Assembly: GCF_040218225.1 (NCBI RefSeq)
Contig: NZ_JAVJQO010000008.1
Location: forward strand, 682,001 to 746,000
DNA: 64,000 nucleotides
Direction: 5' to 3'
From: Gracilimonas sp.
GTDB lineage: Bacteria; Bacteroidota; Rhodothermia; Balneolales; Balneolaceae
Part shown: in pieces, positions 51,345 through 60,213 of the stretch
Layout: every line of letters begins with the position of its first letter
Position numbering within the stretch: the stretch's first letter is position 1
Notes under the pieces: generated by a model
What the model was told of the DNA's origin: nothing
Databases searched by the model: none
What the model saw: the letters and a program-made list of their open reading frames with translations, nothing else
Program-made: the position numbers and the translations under genes

Positions 51345-52757
51345 ATGAAACATTCCATTCTTGTTGTTGATGATGATGAACTTCTACTTGGGTTCATGGA
51401 GGAGATATTAACAAAAGAAGGATTTGAGATTCATGCTTTTGAATCTCCTGTGAAGGCTACTCAATATCTCGAGAAAAATACCGTCGATCTGGTCATAACC
51501 GACGTTAAAATGAATGAGATGACCGGAGATGAAGTCCTTGCCACTGTAAAAAAGAAGTACCCGGACACTGGCGTTATTATGATCACTGGTTTTGGAAATA
51601 TCAACCACGCTGTGCGTGCGCTGCATAAAGGTGCTTTTGATTATATCACCAAGCCATTTAAAGCTAAAGAAATTATCTATCGGGTAAACCGCTATTTCGA
51701 TGCCGATCCCGAAGAGCGTGATAAGAAGCCCAAATCGGTAGCCCACTCTCCCCGTGAAGATAAAAAAGGCGATCTGGTTAGCCCGTTGAATAATTCTGAG
51801 GAAACTGAAAACAATTTTATTGGCAACGATCCTCAGATAAAAAAGCTTCTGAGGGTTATTCCACAAATTGCCCGCAACGCAGCCCCAGTTCTAATTCAGG
51901 GTGAAAGCGGAACCGGAAAAGAAGTTTTTGCTCATCAGATTCATGTTAACAGCAACAGAGCCCAGGGACCCTATATCAAGATAAATTGTGCCAACCTTCC
52001 TTCCGAGCTGGTTGAAAGTACACTTTTTGGGCATCTGGAAGGTTCCTTTACCGGTGCTACCTCAGACCGTAAAGGCGCTTTTGACGCTGCCGAAGGCGGT
52101 ACTTTGCTCTTGGATGAAATCACAGAAATTGAACTTAATGTTCAGGCCAAGCTTCTTCGCGTTCTGCAAGAAAATGAATTTTACCGGGTGGGAAGTCAGG
52201 AACCCGTTAAAGCCGATGTTCGCATTCTGGCAACATCAAACCGAAATATTGCCGAAGCCATTGCTGACAAACAATTCAGGGAAGATTTATACTATCGCCT
52301 GAATGTATTTCCTGTAGAAATCCCCCCTCTTCGTAATCGAAAAGGTGACATCCCGGTTTTAGCCAATTACTTTGTTGAGCATTATTCCAAAAAATACGAG
52401 TTGGAAAAAAAAGAACTTTCTGAAGAGCTCCTTGAACATTTAGTTCAGCAAGATTGGCGTGGGAATGTGAGAGAGCTAAATAATAAAATCCATCGTGGTA
52501 TTATTTTAGCTCAGGATAGTGACAATATCACGATGGAACATATCAACAATGAAATGTTTTCCAGTGTGGATGATAACCTGAATAAGGAAATTCTTTCAAC
52601 TGACCTTCCCCTTATGTCGATTGAAGACATGGAACTGCAACTCATTCAGAAAGCTCTTGAACACACGCAGGGCAACCAGAAAAAAGCGGCTAAGTTATTG
52701 GGTATTTCTGACCGTACCATCCGAAATAAGCTCAAGCAGTTGGATGATGAGGACTAG
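51345..52757 (+). CDS. Sigma-54-dependent response regulator (NtrC/FlrC-type)
   Basis: A 470-residue protein. The receiver domain (about 1-120) has the phosphoacceptor D53 in LVITDVKM. The AAA+ domain has Walker A GESGTGKE, the sigma-54 contact loop GSFTGAT (from G233; the usual form is GAFTGA) and Walker B GGTLLLDEITEI. The C-terminal Fis-type helix-turn-helix reads GNQKKAAKLLGISDRTIRNKL. It should activate sigma-54 promoters such as that at 48553. No sensor kinase is adjacent. Its stop overlaps the stop of the convergent copper-oxidase gene at CTAG. Confidence 0.93.
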   Translation: MKHSILVVDDDELLLGFMEEILTKEGFEIHAFESPVKATQYLEKNTVDLVITDVKMNEMTGDEVLATVKKKYPDTGVIMITGFGNINHAVRALHKGAFDYITKPFKAKEIIYRVNRYFDADPEERDKKPKSVAHSPREDKKGDLVSPLNNSEETENNFIGNDPQIKKLLRVIPQIARNAAPVLIQGESGTGKEVFAHQIHVNSNRAQGPYIKINCANLPSELVESTLFGHLEGSFTGATSDRKGAFDAAEGGTLLLDEITEIELNVQAKLLRVLQENEFYRVGSQEPVKADVRILATSNRNIAEAIADKQFREDLYYRLNVFPVEIPPLRNRKGDIPVLANYFVEHYSKKYELEKKELSEELLEHLVQQDWRGNVRELNNKIHRGIILAQDSDNITMEHINNEMFSSVDDNLNKEILSTDLPLMSIEDMELQLIQKALEHTQGNQKKAAKLLGISDRTIRNKLKQLDDED

Positions 52758-55063
52758 AACCTAAAAGTCAATCCTCCTCCCCAGCCAAAGCGACTGTCAT
52801 AGTTGGCCTGAACTGAAAAATATTCATTCAATAAATACTCTATTCCAGCGGTATAGGAAATATCCTGATCAAGGTTTTTATTGGCTGGAAGCTCTTCGGC
52901 AAAACCTGTATCCAGTTTGTACTCGAAATGTCCGGTGACCATTAATCTTTGCATAAGCGGAATGTGAGCGTTCAATCCAAGTTCGGGACGTAATTTGTGG
53001 TCGATGCTCAAATCGGTATCGAGAATATAAAGCAGTAAATAGCGCATCCCGATCCGGCCATGAACTTCATGTTCATTTAGTGAGTTATCGATCTTGTTTT
53101 CTGCTTTAATTCCACCATAAATCCTGAAATAATCCCCCACAAACCGCTCGTAATCCACCTTCAGCTCGTAGTTTTGATCCCAGGCATATTTTGTTTCCAG
53201 GTTAAACTGATTGTTCGTATTCGAGCTAACGAGCTCCAAACTTCCCATGTGACTTGCGCCTGTCACGGTTCCCCACGTGAAAAATTCCTTATCGTGTTTG
53301 TATAGTGTTCCCACCGGATAAGGAGCGAGCCGCTCATCACGTTCACTTCCTTCATAACTGAACACCCGGGCCATTCCTGCTTTCATGTGATACAAAATAT
53401 GACAGTGAAAAAACCAGTCTTTTTCTTCATTAGCTGCAAACTCAATGGTAATCCTGCTCATTGGAGGTACATCAACCGTATGCTTGAGCGGAGCATATTT
53501 CCCATTTCCATTCAACACCCGGAAGAAATGTCCGTGCAAATGCATAGGATGATGCATCATGGTTTCATTATTCAAAGTAACTCTGACGATTTCCCCTTTT
53601 TTGATCTTAATTTTATCAGAGGCCGAAAGCGTTTTTCCATTTATGCTCCAGGTATAGCGCCACATATTACCGGTTAAATTAAAGGTCAGGTTTCTGACGG
53701 TATCGCCGTTTTGAAACTCAGTGGGTTCCGGTGATTTCAAAACTGAATTGCTGTAACCCGTTTCCCACATCGTCATTGGTTGAGTCGGGTCGTCCATTTC
53801 ATGCATAGAATGACTCATTGCTTCCATTCCATTTTTCTCATCCATATTATGAGCAGAATGATCTTCCTGAGCCTGCATATTCTGATGCATATCATGCCCT
53901 TCATGACTATCTATTTGATGCTTGGAATGGTCGGTCATGGTCGTTTTATAGGTAGTGAACCTTCCTCTTTCCTCTCCTTCCAAACTCATATCATGACCAC
54001 CACCTCCATGCATATCTGCCATTTCCACGGCCATTTGTTGGTAGTCCGGAAATGGGATATCCGGGGCAAACGACTTTGTCCCCGCTCCGATGAAAGCAGA
54101 AGCTGACCCAGTCACATCCTGAGGTGTCGCCTGGAATTCAAGGCTCTTCCCTTCCTCCACCGTTACGATAAAATCATAAGTCTCTGCCAGTCCAATAAGT
54201 ACTTTTTCTGTTTCAACGGGTTGAACATTCAGTCCGTCTGCTGATACAATCCGTAGATTTCCACCAGCGTAGTTCAACCAAAAATAACTGGAGGCGGCTG
54301 CATTGATAACCCTTACCCTCACTTTGGTACCCAGCTCATATTGATTGTACACCTGTTCATCTTTGCCATTAACCAAAAAAGCATCGTAGGGTATATCCGA
54401 AATATGCATGCCCGGCATTTTTTGAGACCATAGCTTGAGCTGGGCTCCTAAGGTTTTACTTTGAATGGATTTCCAAACCGATGGGGCGTTACCCAGCTCC
54501 ACTCCATACCACTCATTGTGGCGTTTCAAGTTTTTCATGACCCTGGAAGGATTATCATTGGTCCAATCTGAGAGAACGAGCACTAAGTCTTCATCATAAT
54601 CCAGATTCTTTTCTTCCGGCTCTATAATAATGCTTCCGTAAATACCTTTCTGTTCCTGCAAACCTGTATGTGAGTGGTACCAATAAGTACCTGCATGAGT
54701 AAGCGGAAAATCATATGTCAACGTTTTGCCGGGACGGATGGGCGGAGTAGTCAAATAAGGAACACCATCCATGAAATTGGGCAGTAACAAACCATGCCAA
54801 TGCACTGAAGTCTCTTCACTCATGGTATTGGTAACATGAATGACGGCATGTTTGCCTTCTTTAAACTTTAATGTTGGTCCCGGTATCGTTTCGTTTATAG
54901 CCATCGCGTTTACCGATTTTCCGGCAACAGTCATTGTTTTTTCACTGATTGTAAGCCGGTAAATAAGGCTATCACCTTTAACTTCAGGTGCCAACTGTTG
55001 AGCAAAAAGAGGGTGAGTCAATAGTGCGATTACAAGAGCAATAAAAATTGAATAAGTCTTCAT
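52754..55063 (-). CDS. Multicopper oxidase (CopA-like) fused to a C-terminal outer-membrane beta-barrel (CopB-like)
   Basis: The ATG at 55063 (MKTYSIFIALVIALLTHPLFAQ) gives 769 residues with a signal peptide. Four copper motifs are present: HWHGLLLP (about 89), WYHSHTGLQ (about 127), HPMHLHGHFF (about 503) and HCHILYHMKAGM (about 554). A Met/His-rich insert (about 350-430) probably binds Cu(I). From about 604 to the end the sequence is alternating amphipathic strands (YELKVDYERFVGDYFRIYGG, ... GWGGGLTFRF) ending in a terminal Phe, as in the CopB barrel. Copper detoxification or cuprous oxidation at the outer membrane is likely. In Proteobacteria CopA and CopB are separate proteins. Confidence 0.85.
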   Translation of the reverse strand: MKTYSIFIALVIALLTHPLFAQQLAPEVKGDSLIYRLTISEKTMTVAGKSVNAMAINETIPGPTLKFKEGKHAVIHVTNTMSEETSVHWHGLLLPNFMDGVPYLTTPPIRPGKTLTYDFPLTHAGTYWYHSHTGLQEQKGIYGSIIIEPEEKNLDYDEDLVLVLSDWTNDNPSRVMKNLKRHNEWYGVELGNAPSVWKSIQSKTLGAQLKLWSQKMPGMHISDIPYDAFLVNGKDEQVYNQYELGTKVRVRVINAAASSYFWLNYAGGNLRIVSADGLNVQPVETEKVLIGLAETYDFIVTVEEGKSLEFQATPQDVTGSASAFIGAGTKSFAPDIPFPDYQQMAVEMADMHGGGGHDMSLEGEERGRFTTYKTTMTDHSKHQIDSHEGHDMHQNMQAQEDHSAHNMDEKNGMEAMSHSMHEMDDPTQPMTMWETGYSNSVLKSPEPTEFQNGDTVRNLTFNLTGNMWRYTWSINGKTLSASDKIKIKKGEIVRVTLNNETMMHHPMHLHGHFFRVLNGNGKYAPLKHTVDVPPMSRITIEFAANEEKDWFFHCHILYHMKAGMARVFSYEGSERDERLAPYPVGTLYKHDKEFFTWGTVTGASHMGSLELVSSNTNNQFNLETKYAWDQNYELKVDYERFVGDYFRIYGGIKAENKIDNSLNEHEVHGRIGMRYLLLYILDTDLSIDHKLRPELGLNAHIPLMQRLMVTGHFEYKLDTGFAEELPANKNLDQDISYTAGIEYLLNEYFSVQANYDSRFGWGGGLTFRF

Positions 55064-55100
55064 GAATAATACTTTAAGTGAAACAGGATGAAATAATTTC

Positions 55101-55132
55101 ACCTCATTACATACAGCGCCACTAAATGAGGT
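55101..55132. repeat. Inverted repeat upstream of the multicopper oxidase gene
   Basis: ACCTCATT (55101-55108) is complementary to AATGAGGT (55125-55132) over a 16-base spacer. It lies about 40 bases upstream of the multicopper oxidase ATG and downstream of the small periplasmic-protein gene, so it could be an operator or a processing hairpin. There is no T tract. Confidence 0.5.
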
Positions 55133-55173
55133 ATGTAGAAGTGATTTTGGAAATCCAACAGAGTAATGGAATC

Positions 55174-55629
55174 CTATTTCAAAAAAGTCTCGTTGACTAA
55201 AAAGATAGGAGGTGGTGAATACGAATCCGAAATAAGAATAGCGTGGTTGTCGGATTCGGTTTGAGTGGTATGATCTTCCGCAATTATCTGGACAACAGCC
55301 AAAACTTTTGCTTTCGCTTTTTGGAAAACAGGCGACTCGGTTCTAACCGGAGCTTCTTCAATACTACATGCGCAGGCAAAACCGAAATCATGCATCCCTG
55401 CAGTTGATATAACAGGATTAGCTTCATCTTTTTTGAGCTGTTGCTCCATGGGACAGTCATCATGGCCTGCCATTACAGTCACAGGCATTGCCTGACCATC
55501 ATGCACGGTTTCCATGGCATCGCACTCTTCAATAGATTTTGCATGAAGCCCTGCGGGGAGAGAAACCCCAACCAGAATACTAAAACTTAATAGCGATGCG
55601 ATAAAGCGATATGTAGCAGAAATTTTCAC
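55174..55629 (-). CDS. Small exported Cys/Met/His-containing protein of the copper locus
   Basis: A GTG start at 55629 gives 151 residues with a good signal peptide (ATYRFIASLLSFSILVGVSL, cleavage near LHA). The frame can be extended to another GTG at 55686. The mature part has Met, His, Asp and Cys groups (ECDAMETVHDG, MAGHDDCPMEQQ, ACACS) that could bind copper. No family was recognised. It lies upstream of, and on the same strand as, the multicopper oxidase and may be co-transcribed with it. Confidence 0.5.
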   Translation of the reverse strand: MKISATYRFIASLLSFSILVGVSLPAGLHAKSIEECDAMETVHDGQAMPVTVMAGHDDCPMEQQLKKDEANPVISTAGMHDFGFACACSIEEAPVRTESPVFQKAKAKVLAVVQIIAEDHTTQTESDNHAILISDSYSPPPIFLVNETFLK

Positions 55630-55732
55630 GTTACAATGATACTTCTTTTCGCAGAACTCTGAAAGCCTGATCAAAATTATGCACACTTTAGATCGAATTC
55701 TGTAAATGCCCGGTTTCGATCAGAAGCAAGCC

Positions 55733-57055
55733 TTATGCTACCTTTGCAACTAATTTCTGCGCCTGCTCTACCCTGTTCGTTTTGACTGAGGCGACAATCA
55801 GACGACGCCGATATTCATCGATTTGAGGGTTAGAGTTATAAAGCTTCCAGTACAACTCATACACAAACTCATGCCACTCATTTTGCATAAACATGGTCAT
55901 GTAATCGTTGAGCTCTTCCCGGACTTCATCGTCCATGGTTCCGGATCCTACCTCATCTTCAAACATTTTGTTGAAGAAAAATTCCGACTTTTTGAAGTCC
56001 GTAAGCTCAATCGATAGCACTAAAAGCTGACGCAGAAAAGCGCGGTCCACCTCTCCGTTTTTAACGGCAAACAGTTCGTTCAGAAGTTTGGAGGCTTCTT
56101 CCCTTAAACCGGATTTCAATGCAAGATCAGCCAGGTTAATCAAGGTCTCTTCTTCAGAGATTTTCACATCAAAGTTGGCGAGTGAATAAAGCTCGAGTCG
56201 TTCGTAATAACTATTCAGCGACTGATAGGCTTGCTTCCATTTCTTTTGCAACTGAAAGATTTTGAACTGAATCAGGTAAGGAAGACTTTGCAGGGGCTCT
56301 GCCTCCAGCGATTTCTCAGTCAGTGCCAATGCCTGAGGCCATTTATACTGTTCGGCCATACAGCTTGCCAATCCATTAACCGCTCCTAAGCGATCAAAGG
56401 GTAACAACCGGTTTTTCTTGAGTAATTGCCGGTATTGTGCAGCGGCATGCACATATTTTCCCTCTTTGAAATACTGATCTCCCTGAACCAGGTATAACTG
56501 TGGAGAGTAGGATTGAAGCGTTAATTCATCCGAAGGGTTTACTTCCTGTACCGGATTTGTTTTCCTTTCAATCATAATTGGCATGGAAGCCAACCCAATT
56601 TCATTCTGGGTAATGAACCGTGTACAATCCGGAAGATTCTTGCCATCAAATACCTGTGTTTTTCCTTTCTGAACCAGGCGAATTTGATAATGCTGATACA
56701 GCTTTTCATTCTGAGTATGAACAATCAGCGCCGGAGCCCATTTCTTTTCATTGACCTCCACCTCATTGGGAAAATCATTGAACTGAATGACTTCATCATC
56801 TTCCACAAAAAGGGTCCACTCTTTGTCAGATTGTGCCAGCATCTCATTCCAAATGTCGGATCGCTGTTCTTTTTTCTCAGAAATTCGCCATCCGATGTGT
56901 TCATCCAATTCATCCGGACGTTCGGCCGGGCAAACAACCCTGATGCTGTTGAAAATAGAATCCCATTCAGCAATCTTGTTTGAATTCAGGTATTTGATGT
57001 CGGTCAGGTAAACGACCAAATCAATCCACTCTTTGTATTTAGTTTCTTCTTTCAT
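55733..57055 (-). CDS. TPR protein with an N-terminal glycosyltransferase-like (GT-A) part
   Basis: The start is taken at the ATG 57055 (MKEETKYKEWIDLVVYLTD), 440 residues; a TTG at 57082 would add nine residues. The first 150 residues suggest a degenerate GT2-like Rossmann fold: EWIDLVVYLTD, WNEMLAQSDKEWTLFVEDDEVI (DDE instead of the usual DxD). The rest is tetratricopeptide-type helices (about 200-440; QGDQYFKEGKYVHAAAQYRQLL). It follows flgL by about 37 bases and ends the flagellar operon, so a third flagellin- or hook-associated glycosylation factor is possible. Catalytic activity is uncertain. Confidence 0.55.
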   Translation of the reverse strand: MKEETKYKEWIDLVVYLTDIKYLNSNKIAEWDSIFNSIRVVCPAERPDELDEHIGWRISEKKEQRSDIWNEMLAQSDKEWTLFVEDDEVIQFNDFPNEVEVNEKKWAPALIVHTQNEKLYQHYQIRLVQKGKTQVFDGKNLPDCTRFITQNEIGLASMPIMIERKTNPVQEVNPSDELTLQSYSPQLYLVQGDQYFKEGKYVHAAAQYRQLLKKNRLLPFDRLGAVNGLASCMAEQYKWPQALALTEKSLEAEPLQSLPYLIQFKIFQLQKKWKQAYQSLNSYYERLELYSLANFDVKISEEETLINLADLALKSGLREEASKLLNELFAVKNGEVDRAFLRQLLVLSIELTDFKKSEFFFNKMFEDEVGSGTMDDEVREELNDYMTMFMQNEWHEFVYELYWKLYNSNPQIDEYRRRLIVASVKTNRVEQAQKLVAKVA

Positions 57056-57091
57056 GGCTATTGATTCCGATTCTATTTTCAAGGTTCAGGC

Positions 57092-57985
57092 TTAGAGATA
57101 ATCCAGCAGAGTATTTTTGAACATAGTGGTATGAACCGCCATTGCCGACTCATACGCTACTTCAATTCGCTGTAAATCCGAGAACGCCTCGGCATAATCC
57201 GTATCTACCAGGCGACTGATATCCGCTTCTTTCGTAATTCGGGTGGCTTCATATTGTTCAAACATGAAATCCATACGGTTGATGTTATTCCCCAGGCGGG
57301 AAGTCACATCCGTCACATGCTCAATGGACTCATCCACATCAGGCAGCAGGTTATTTAAAGCAGTTACGTCGTTATCACGCAAAGCCTGTTCAATATTTCC
57401 AATCACCTCAAAAAGATCACCCGCCGGAGTATTTCTGATTTCCGAACCGGTTACACTGATGTCGATATTCACACCATCTCCTGCCTGTACTTTAGGCGAT
57501 TTGTTGTTACTTCCATTTGAAACCCCACCCACGGCCGTACCGTCCAGTTCAAAAGGCTTTTCCCCACTGTTTGTGCCTGCAAATAAATAACGGTCGCCGT
57601 AGCTCAGGTTCAGGGTACTGATCAGGCTATCTCTGATGCCCGAGATGGAATCAGCCATACTGGCCCGGTTGCTTTCTCCCAACGAGCTGGATGCTCCCTG
57701 CACAACCTTTTCCTTAATCTCAATCAGCCGGTCGATGGTTTCATCAAGAGCATCCTGGGCCAATCGGCTTTGCCGGAGGCCGCTTTCAATATTACTTTGA
57801 AACTGCTCTTCCTTGCGGATGCCTTCCGTCAGTATTCGGCTTCGCTGAAAAGAAACCGGATCCTGAGATGGAACCCGGACGGATCTCCCGCTGGAAAGGT
57901 CAGACTGAATCTTAGCCATTTCACCGCGATTCTTGTTGATATCGCGCATGAAGTTTCCAAAAATAGTTTTCTGCGTAATTCTCAT
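57092..57985 (-). CDS. flgL: Flagellar hook-associated protein 3 (FlgL)
   Basis: A 297-residue hook-filament junction protein. The N-terminus (MRITQKTIFGNFMRDINKNRGEMAKIQSDLSSGRSV) and the C-terminus (SDLQRIEVAYESAMAVHTTMFKNTLLDYL) form the flagellin-like D0/D1 coiled-coil; the centre is short. It follows flgK by three bases, in the usual order. Confidence 0.93.
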   Translation of the reverse strand: MRITQKTIFGNFMRDINKNRGEMAKIQSDLSSGRSVRVPSQDPVSFQRSRILTEGIRKEEQFQSNIESGLRQSRLAQDALDETIDRLIEIKEKVVQGASSSLGESNRASMADSISGIRDSLISTLNLSYGDRYLFAGTNSGEKPFELDGTAVGGVSNGSNNKSPKVQAGDGVNIDISVTGSEIRNTPAGDLFEVIGNIEQALRDNDVTALNNLLPDVDESIEHVTDVTSRLGNNINRMDFMFEQYEATRITKEADISRLVDTDYAEAFSDLQRIEVAYESAMAVHTTMFKNTLLDYL

Positions 57986-57988
57986 GAT

Positions 57989-59347
57989 TTACCTCAAAAT
58001 TCCGATGAGTGTGTCGTACATATTCTGTGCGGCCGACATTACCTTGGCCGCTCCCTGATAAGCATTTTGATATTGAATCATCAGGCTTAGCTCTTCATCA
58101 ATATTCACTCCCGATTCCCGTTCCTGCTGGGTGGTCAGCATCTGAATTTCGGAATCCCGGGCTTCTATTTGAGAGTTCAGACTACTCAGGCTATTCCCGG
58201 CCGATGTAATCAAATCCACCGAATAATCAATCAGCTTTCTTCCGCCAATCAGTTGCTGGCTGCGAAGTTCTGCGATCTGAAGTGCCGTTTCACCATTCCC
58301 GGCTTCACCGGCAGTATCAGAAGCCGCAATATTTGTCGGATCATCCACCAATACCTGGTTCAGGCTGATGGTATCAGCTGTAGTGTTGGTTGGGTTGAAG
58401 AAGTTTCGGCTTACGCTGTCATTCAGTCCATAACCGCCGGAGTGAATGGCATTAAACTCGGTCACTATTGTTGATGCAAGTTCATCCAGCCGGTCTTTCA
58501 ATGCGGGTATTTCGGTTTGATACATCTCAAGCTCTGCTCCAAGCTGACCACCCTGAGGCTCCACTGTTTTCCCGCTTTCAAGCCGGATTTGGTAGGCCTT
58601 ATCCACATCGTTAATTTCAGCTTTCAGGTGATCTGCTTTTTCTGCATCCAGCACCTTCACCCCACCAATACGTAATTCAACAGCATTGGAATCGTTGGTG
58701 CTTATTTCGTAGTCGGTAAGCTCAGATAACTCCTCCAGCTTTCGCACCCTGAGATCCAGACTTGTATTATCGGGAGCTCCGGCTGCGTCAGCCTGAGCGA
58801 TGGTCTGATTCAGAGAATGAATCTCTCCCAGCAAGCCGTTAATTGCATTAATAGTGCTGTTGGATGACTCCAGAATCAGATCGCTGGTGCGATCTATATT
58901 CCTGCTTACATCCTTAAATTTAGTGGTCAGTTGCCGGGCATCACTGATCAGGCTGTTTCGAACGCTGATATCCTGCGGGTCGGTGGACAGCTCGGAAAAA
59001 GTATCCAACAAATTGCTGATACTCAGATCCAGATCGCTGCCTGAATCGGAAGCCATACTGGCCTCAAGCTGTTCAAAAACCCGGGCTTTACTCTGCATGA
59101 ACGACATGTTTTGCCGCTTTTCGTTCAGCATCACATCGTTCATCTCGTTTCGGAGACGGGTTACATTCGAAATATTTACCCCAAGCCCGGTGTTATAACC
59201 GGTCATCTTCATACCATTCGGAGTTTTGTCGATCCGCTGGCGTGAATATCCCTTCGTGTCGGCATTCACAATGTTATTTGAGGTAACCGAAAGAGACCGT
59301 TCGGCACTTCGTAATCCGCTTTTAGAAATTTCAAATAGAGAGCGCAT
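57989..59347 (-). CDS. flgK: Flagellar hook-associated protein 1 (FlgK)
   Basis: A 452-residue junction protein. The N-terminal rod-type motif (SLFEISKSGLRSAERSLSVTSNNIVNADTKGYSRQRI in two overlapping parts) and the C-terminal segment SLMIQYQNAYQGAAKVMSAAQNMYDTL are typical. It starts two bases after the flgN stop and precedes flgL. The middle is shorter than in enterobacterial FlgK (about 550 residues). Confidence 0.95.
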   Translation of the reverse strand: MRSLFEISKSGLRSAERSLSVTSNNIVNADTKGYSRQRIDKTPNGMKMTGYNTGLGVNISNVTRLRNEMNDVMLNEKRQNMSFMQSKARVFEQLEASMASDSGSDLDLSISNLLDTFSELSTDPQDISVRNSLISDARQLTTKFKDVSRNIDRTSDLILESSNSTINAINGLLGEIHSLNQTIAQADAAGAPDNTSLDLRVRKLEELSELTDYEISTNDSNAVELRIGGVKVLDAEKADHLKAEINDVDKAYQIRLESGKTVEPQGGQLGAELEMYQTEIPALKDRLDELASTIVTEFNAIHSGGYGLNDSVSRNFFNPTNTTADTISLNQVLVDDPTNIAASDTAGEAGNGETALQIAELRSQQLIGGRKLIDYSVDLITSAGNSLSSLNSQIEARDSEIQMLTTQQERESGVNIDEELSLMIQYQNAYQGAAKVMSAAQNMYDTLIGILR

Positions 59348-59349
59348 AA

Positions 59350-59859
59350 TCAGATCTCCTGGTTGAGTGCTACACCTGTTGTAATTCCCTTTTGTTGCCC
59401 CGTAGGTGCATAATGTGTGTTTTTGGAATTATGAGCACTGTACATAGACTGCATCATGCGGGCATTCTGGCTCATCGCAAACTCAAGCAGCTGTAAAATC
59501 TGGTTATGCTTACGCTGCAGTTCTTTGGTATCAGCGGTGAGCGTTTTGTGCCAATTTTCTATATCAGTTACAGACTCCGGAAACACCTCTTTAAGGCTCA
59601 CCAACCGCACCGGTGCTGTACTTCCTGAAGTGGCTAATAGTGTGGATAGTTCACTGATGAATTCCTGCTCGTGAATTTTAAATCGTTTAGACAGATTACC
59701 GTGCACCTCGGAAAGTTCTTCAATTCTTACCGGATTTGAAGCGATGACAGCATCAATCTGGTCCTCCATTACCTTTATAATCTGTTTGGAGCAATTATGA
59801 AGCAGCTCAACCGATTCTGCTATGTGTTCTAATGAAGTGGTTTCGGATATGTTATACAT
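59350..59859 (-). CDS. flgN: FlgN family flagellar export chaperone
   Basis: A 169-residue helical protein (LEHIAESVELLHNCSKQIIKVMEDQIDAVI..., with WHKTLTADTKELQRKHNQILQLLEFA). Size and helical make-up fit FlgN, the cytoplasmic chaperone for FlgK and FlgL, which are encoded immediately downstream. The C-terminal tail is Ser/His/Gln-rich and probably flexible. Confidence 0.8.
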   Translation of the reverse strand: MYNISETTSLEHIAESVELLHNCSKQIIKVMEDQIDAVIASNPVRIEELSEVHGNLSKRFKIHEQEFISELSTLLATSGSTAPVRLVSLKEVFPESVTDIENWHKTLTADTKELQRKHNQILQLLEFAMSQNARMMQSMYSAHNSKNTHYAPTGQQKGITTGVALNQEI

Positions 59860-59883
59860 TGCTTTTTAATCTTTATTTATGAA

Positions 59884-60192
59884 TTACTTTTTGGATGAAG
59901 CGGAAGACTGATCCCAGTATCTGGACACCAAATCTGCCATTCCTAATTTTCTTTGAGCCGCGAGTTCACTCGCCAGAGCATCGGTGATAAAGCTTCTGTA
60001 CATATTGTTCGATTGTCCCATCATGCCGCCGTTATCGGACATCTTAAATGAATCTTTAGTGAGCTCATTCACCAAATGCTTTGCAAAAATCTCTTCGAAA
60101 TCAGTAGCCGCCTTCTCTTTTTGAAGATCCTGGCTTCTGTTCTTATCAACCTGATTTCGGGCTATGTTTAAAAAAGAGTCGTCTACTTTCAT
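59884..60192 (-). CDS. flgJ: Rod-binding protein (FlgJ N-terminal type, without muramidase domain)
   Basis: A 102-residue protein with the rod-binding pattern FEEIFAKHLVNELTKDSF and ASELAAQRKLGMADLVSRYW. In enterobacteria FlgJ also has a C-terminal muramidase; here only the rod-cap half exists, so another peptidoglycan hydrolase must open the wall. It lies between flgI and flgN. Confidence 0.85.
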   Translation of the reverse strand: MKVDDSFLNIARNQVDKNRSQDLQKEKAATDFEEIFAKHLVNELTKDSFKMSDNGGMMGQSNNMYRSFITDALASELAAQRKLGMADLVSRYWDQSSASSKK

Positions 60193-60213
60193 GTTTTTCC
60201 TTTTGTCTTTCCT

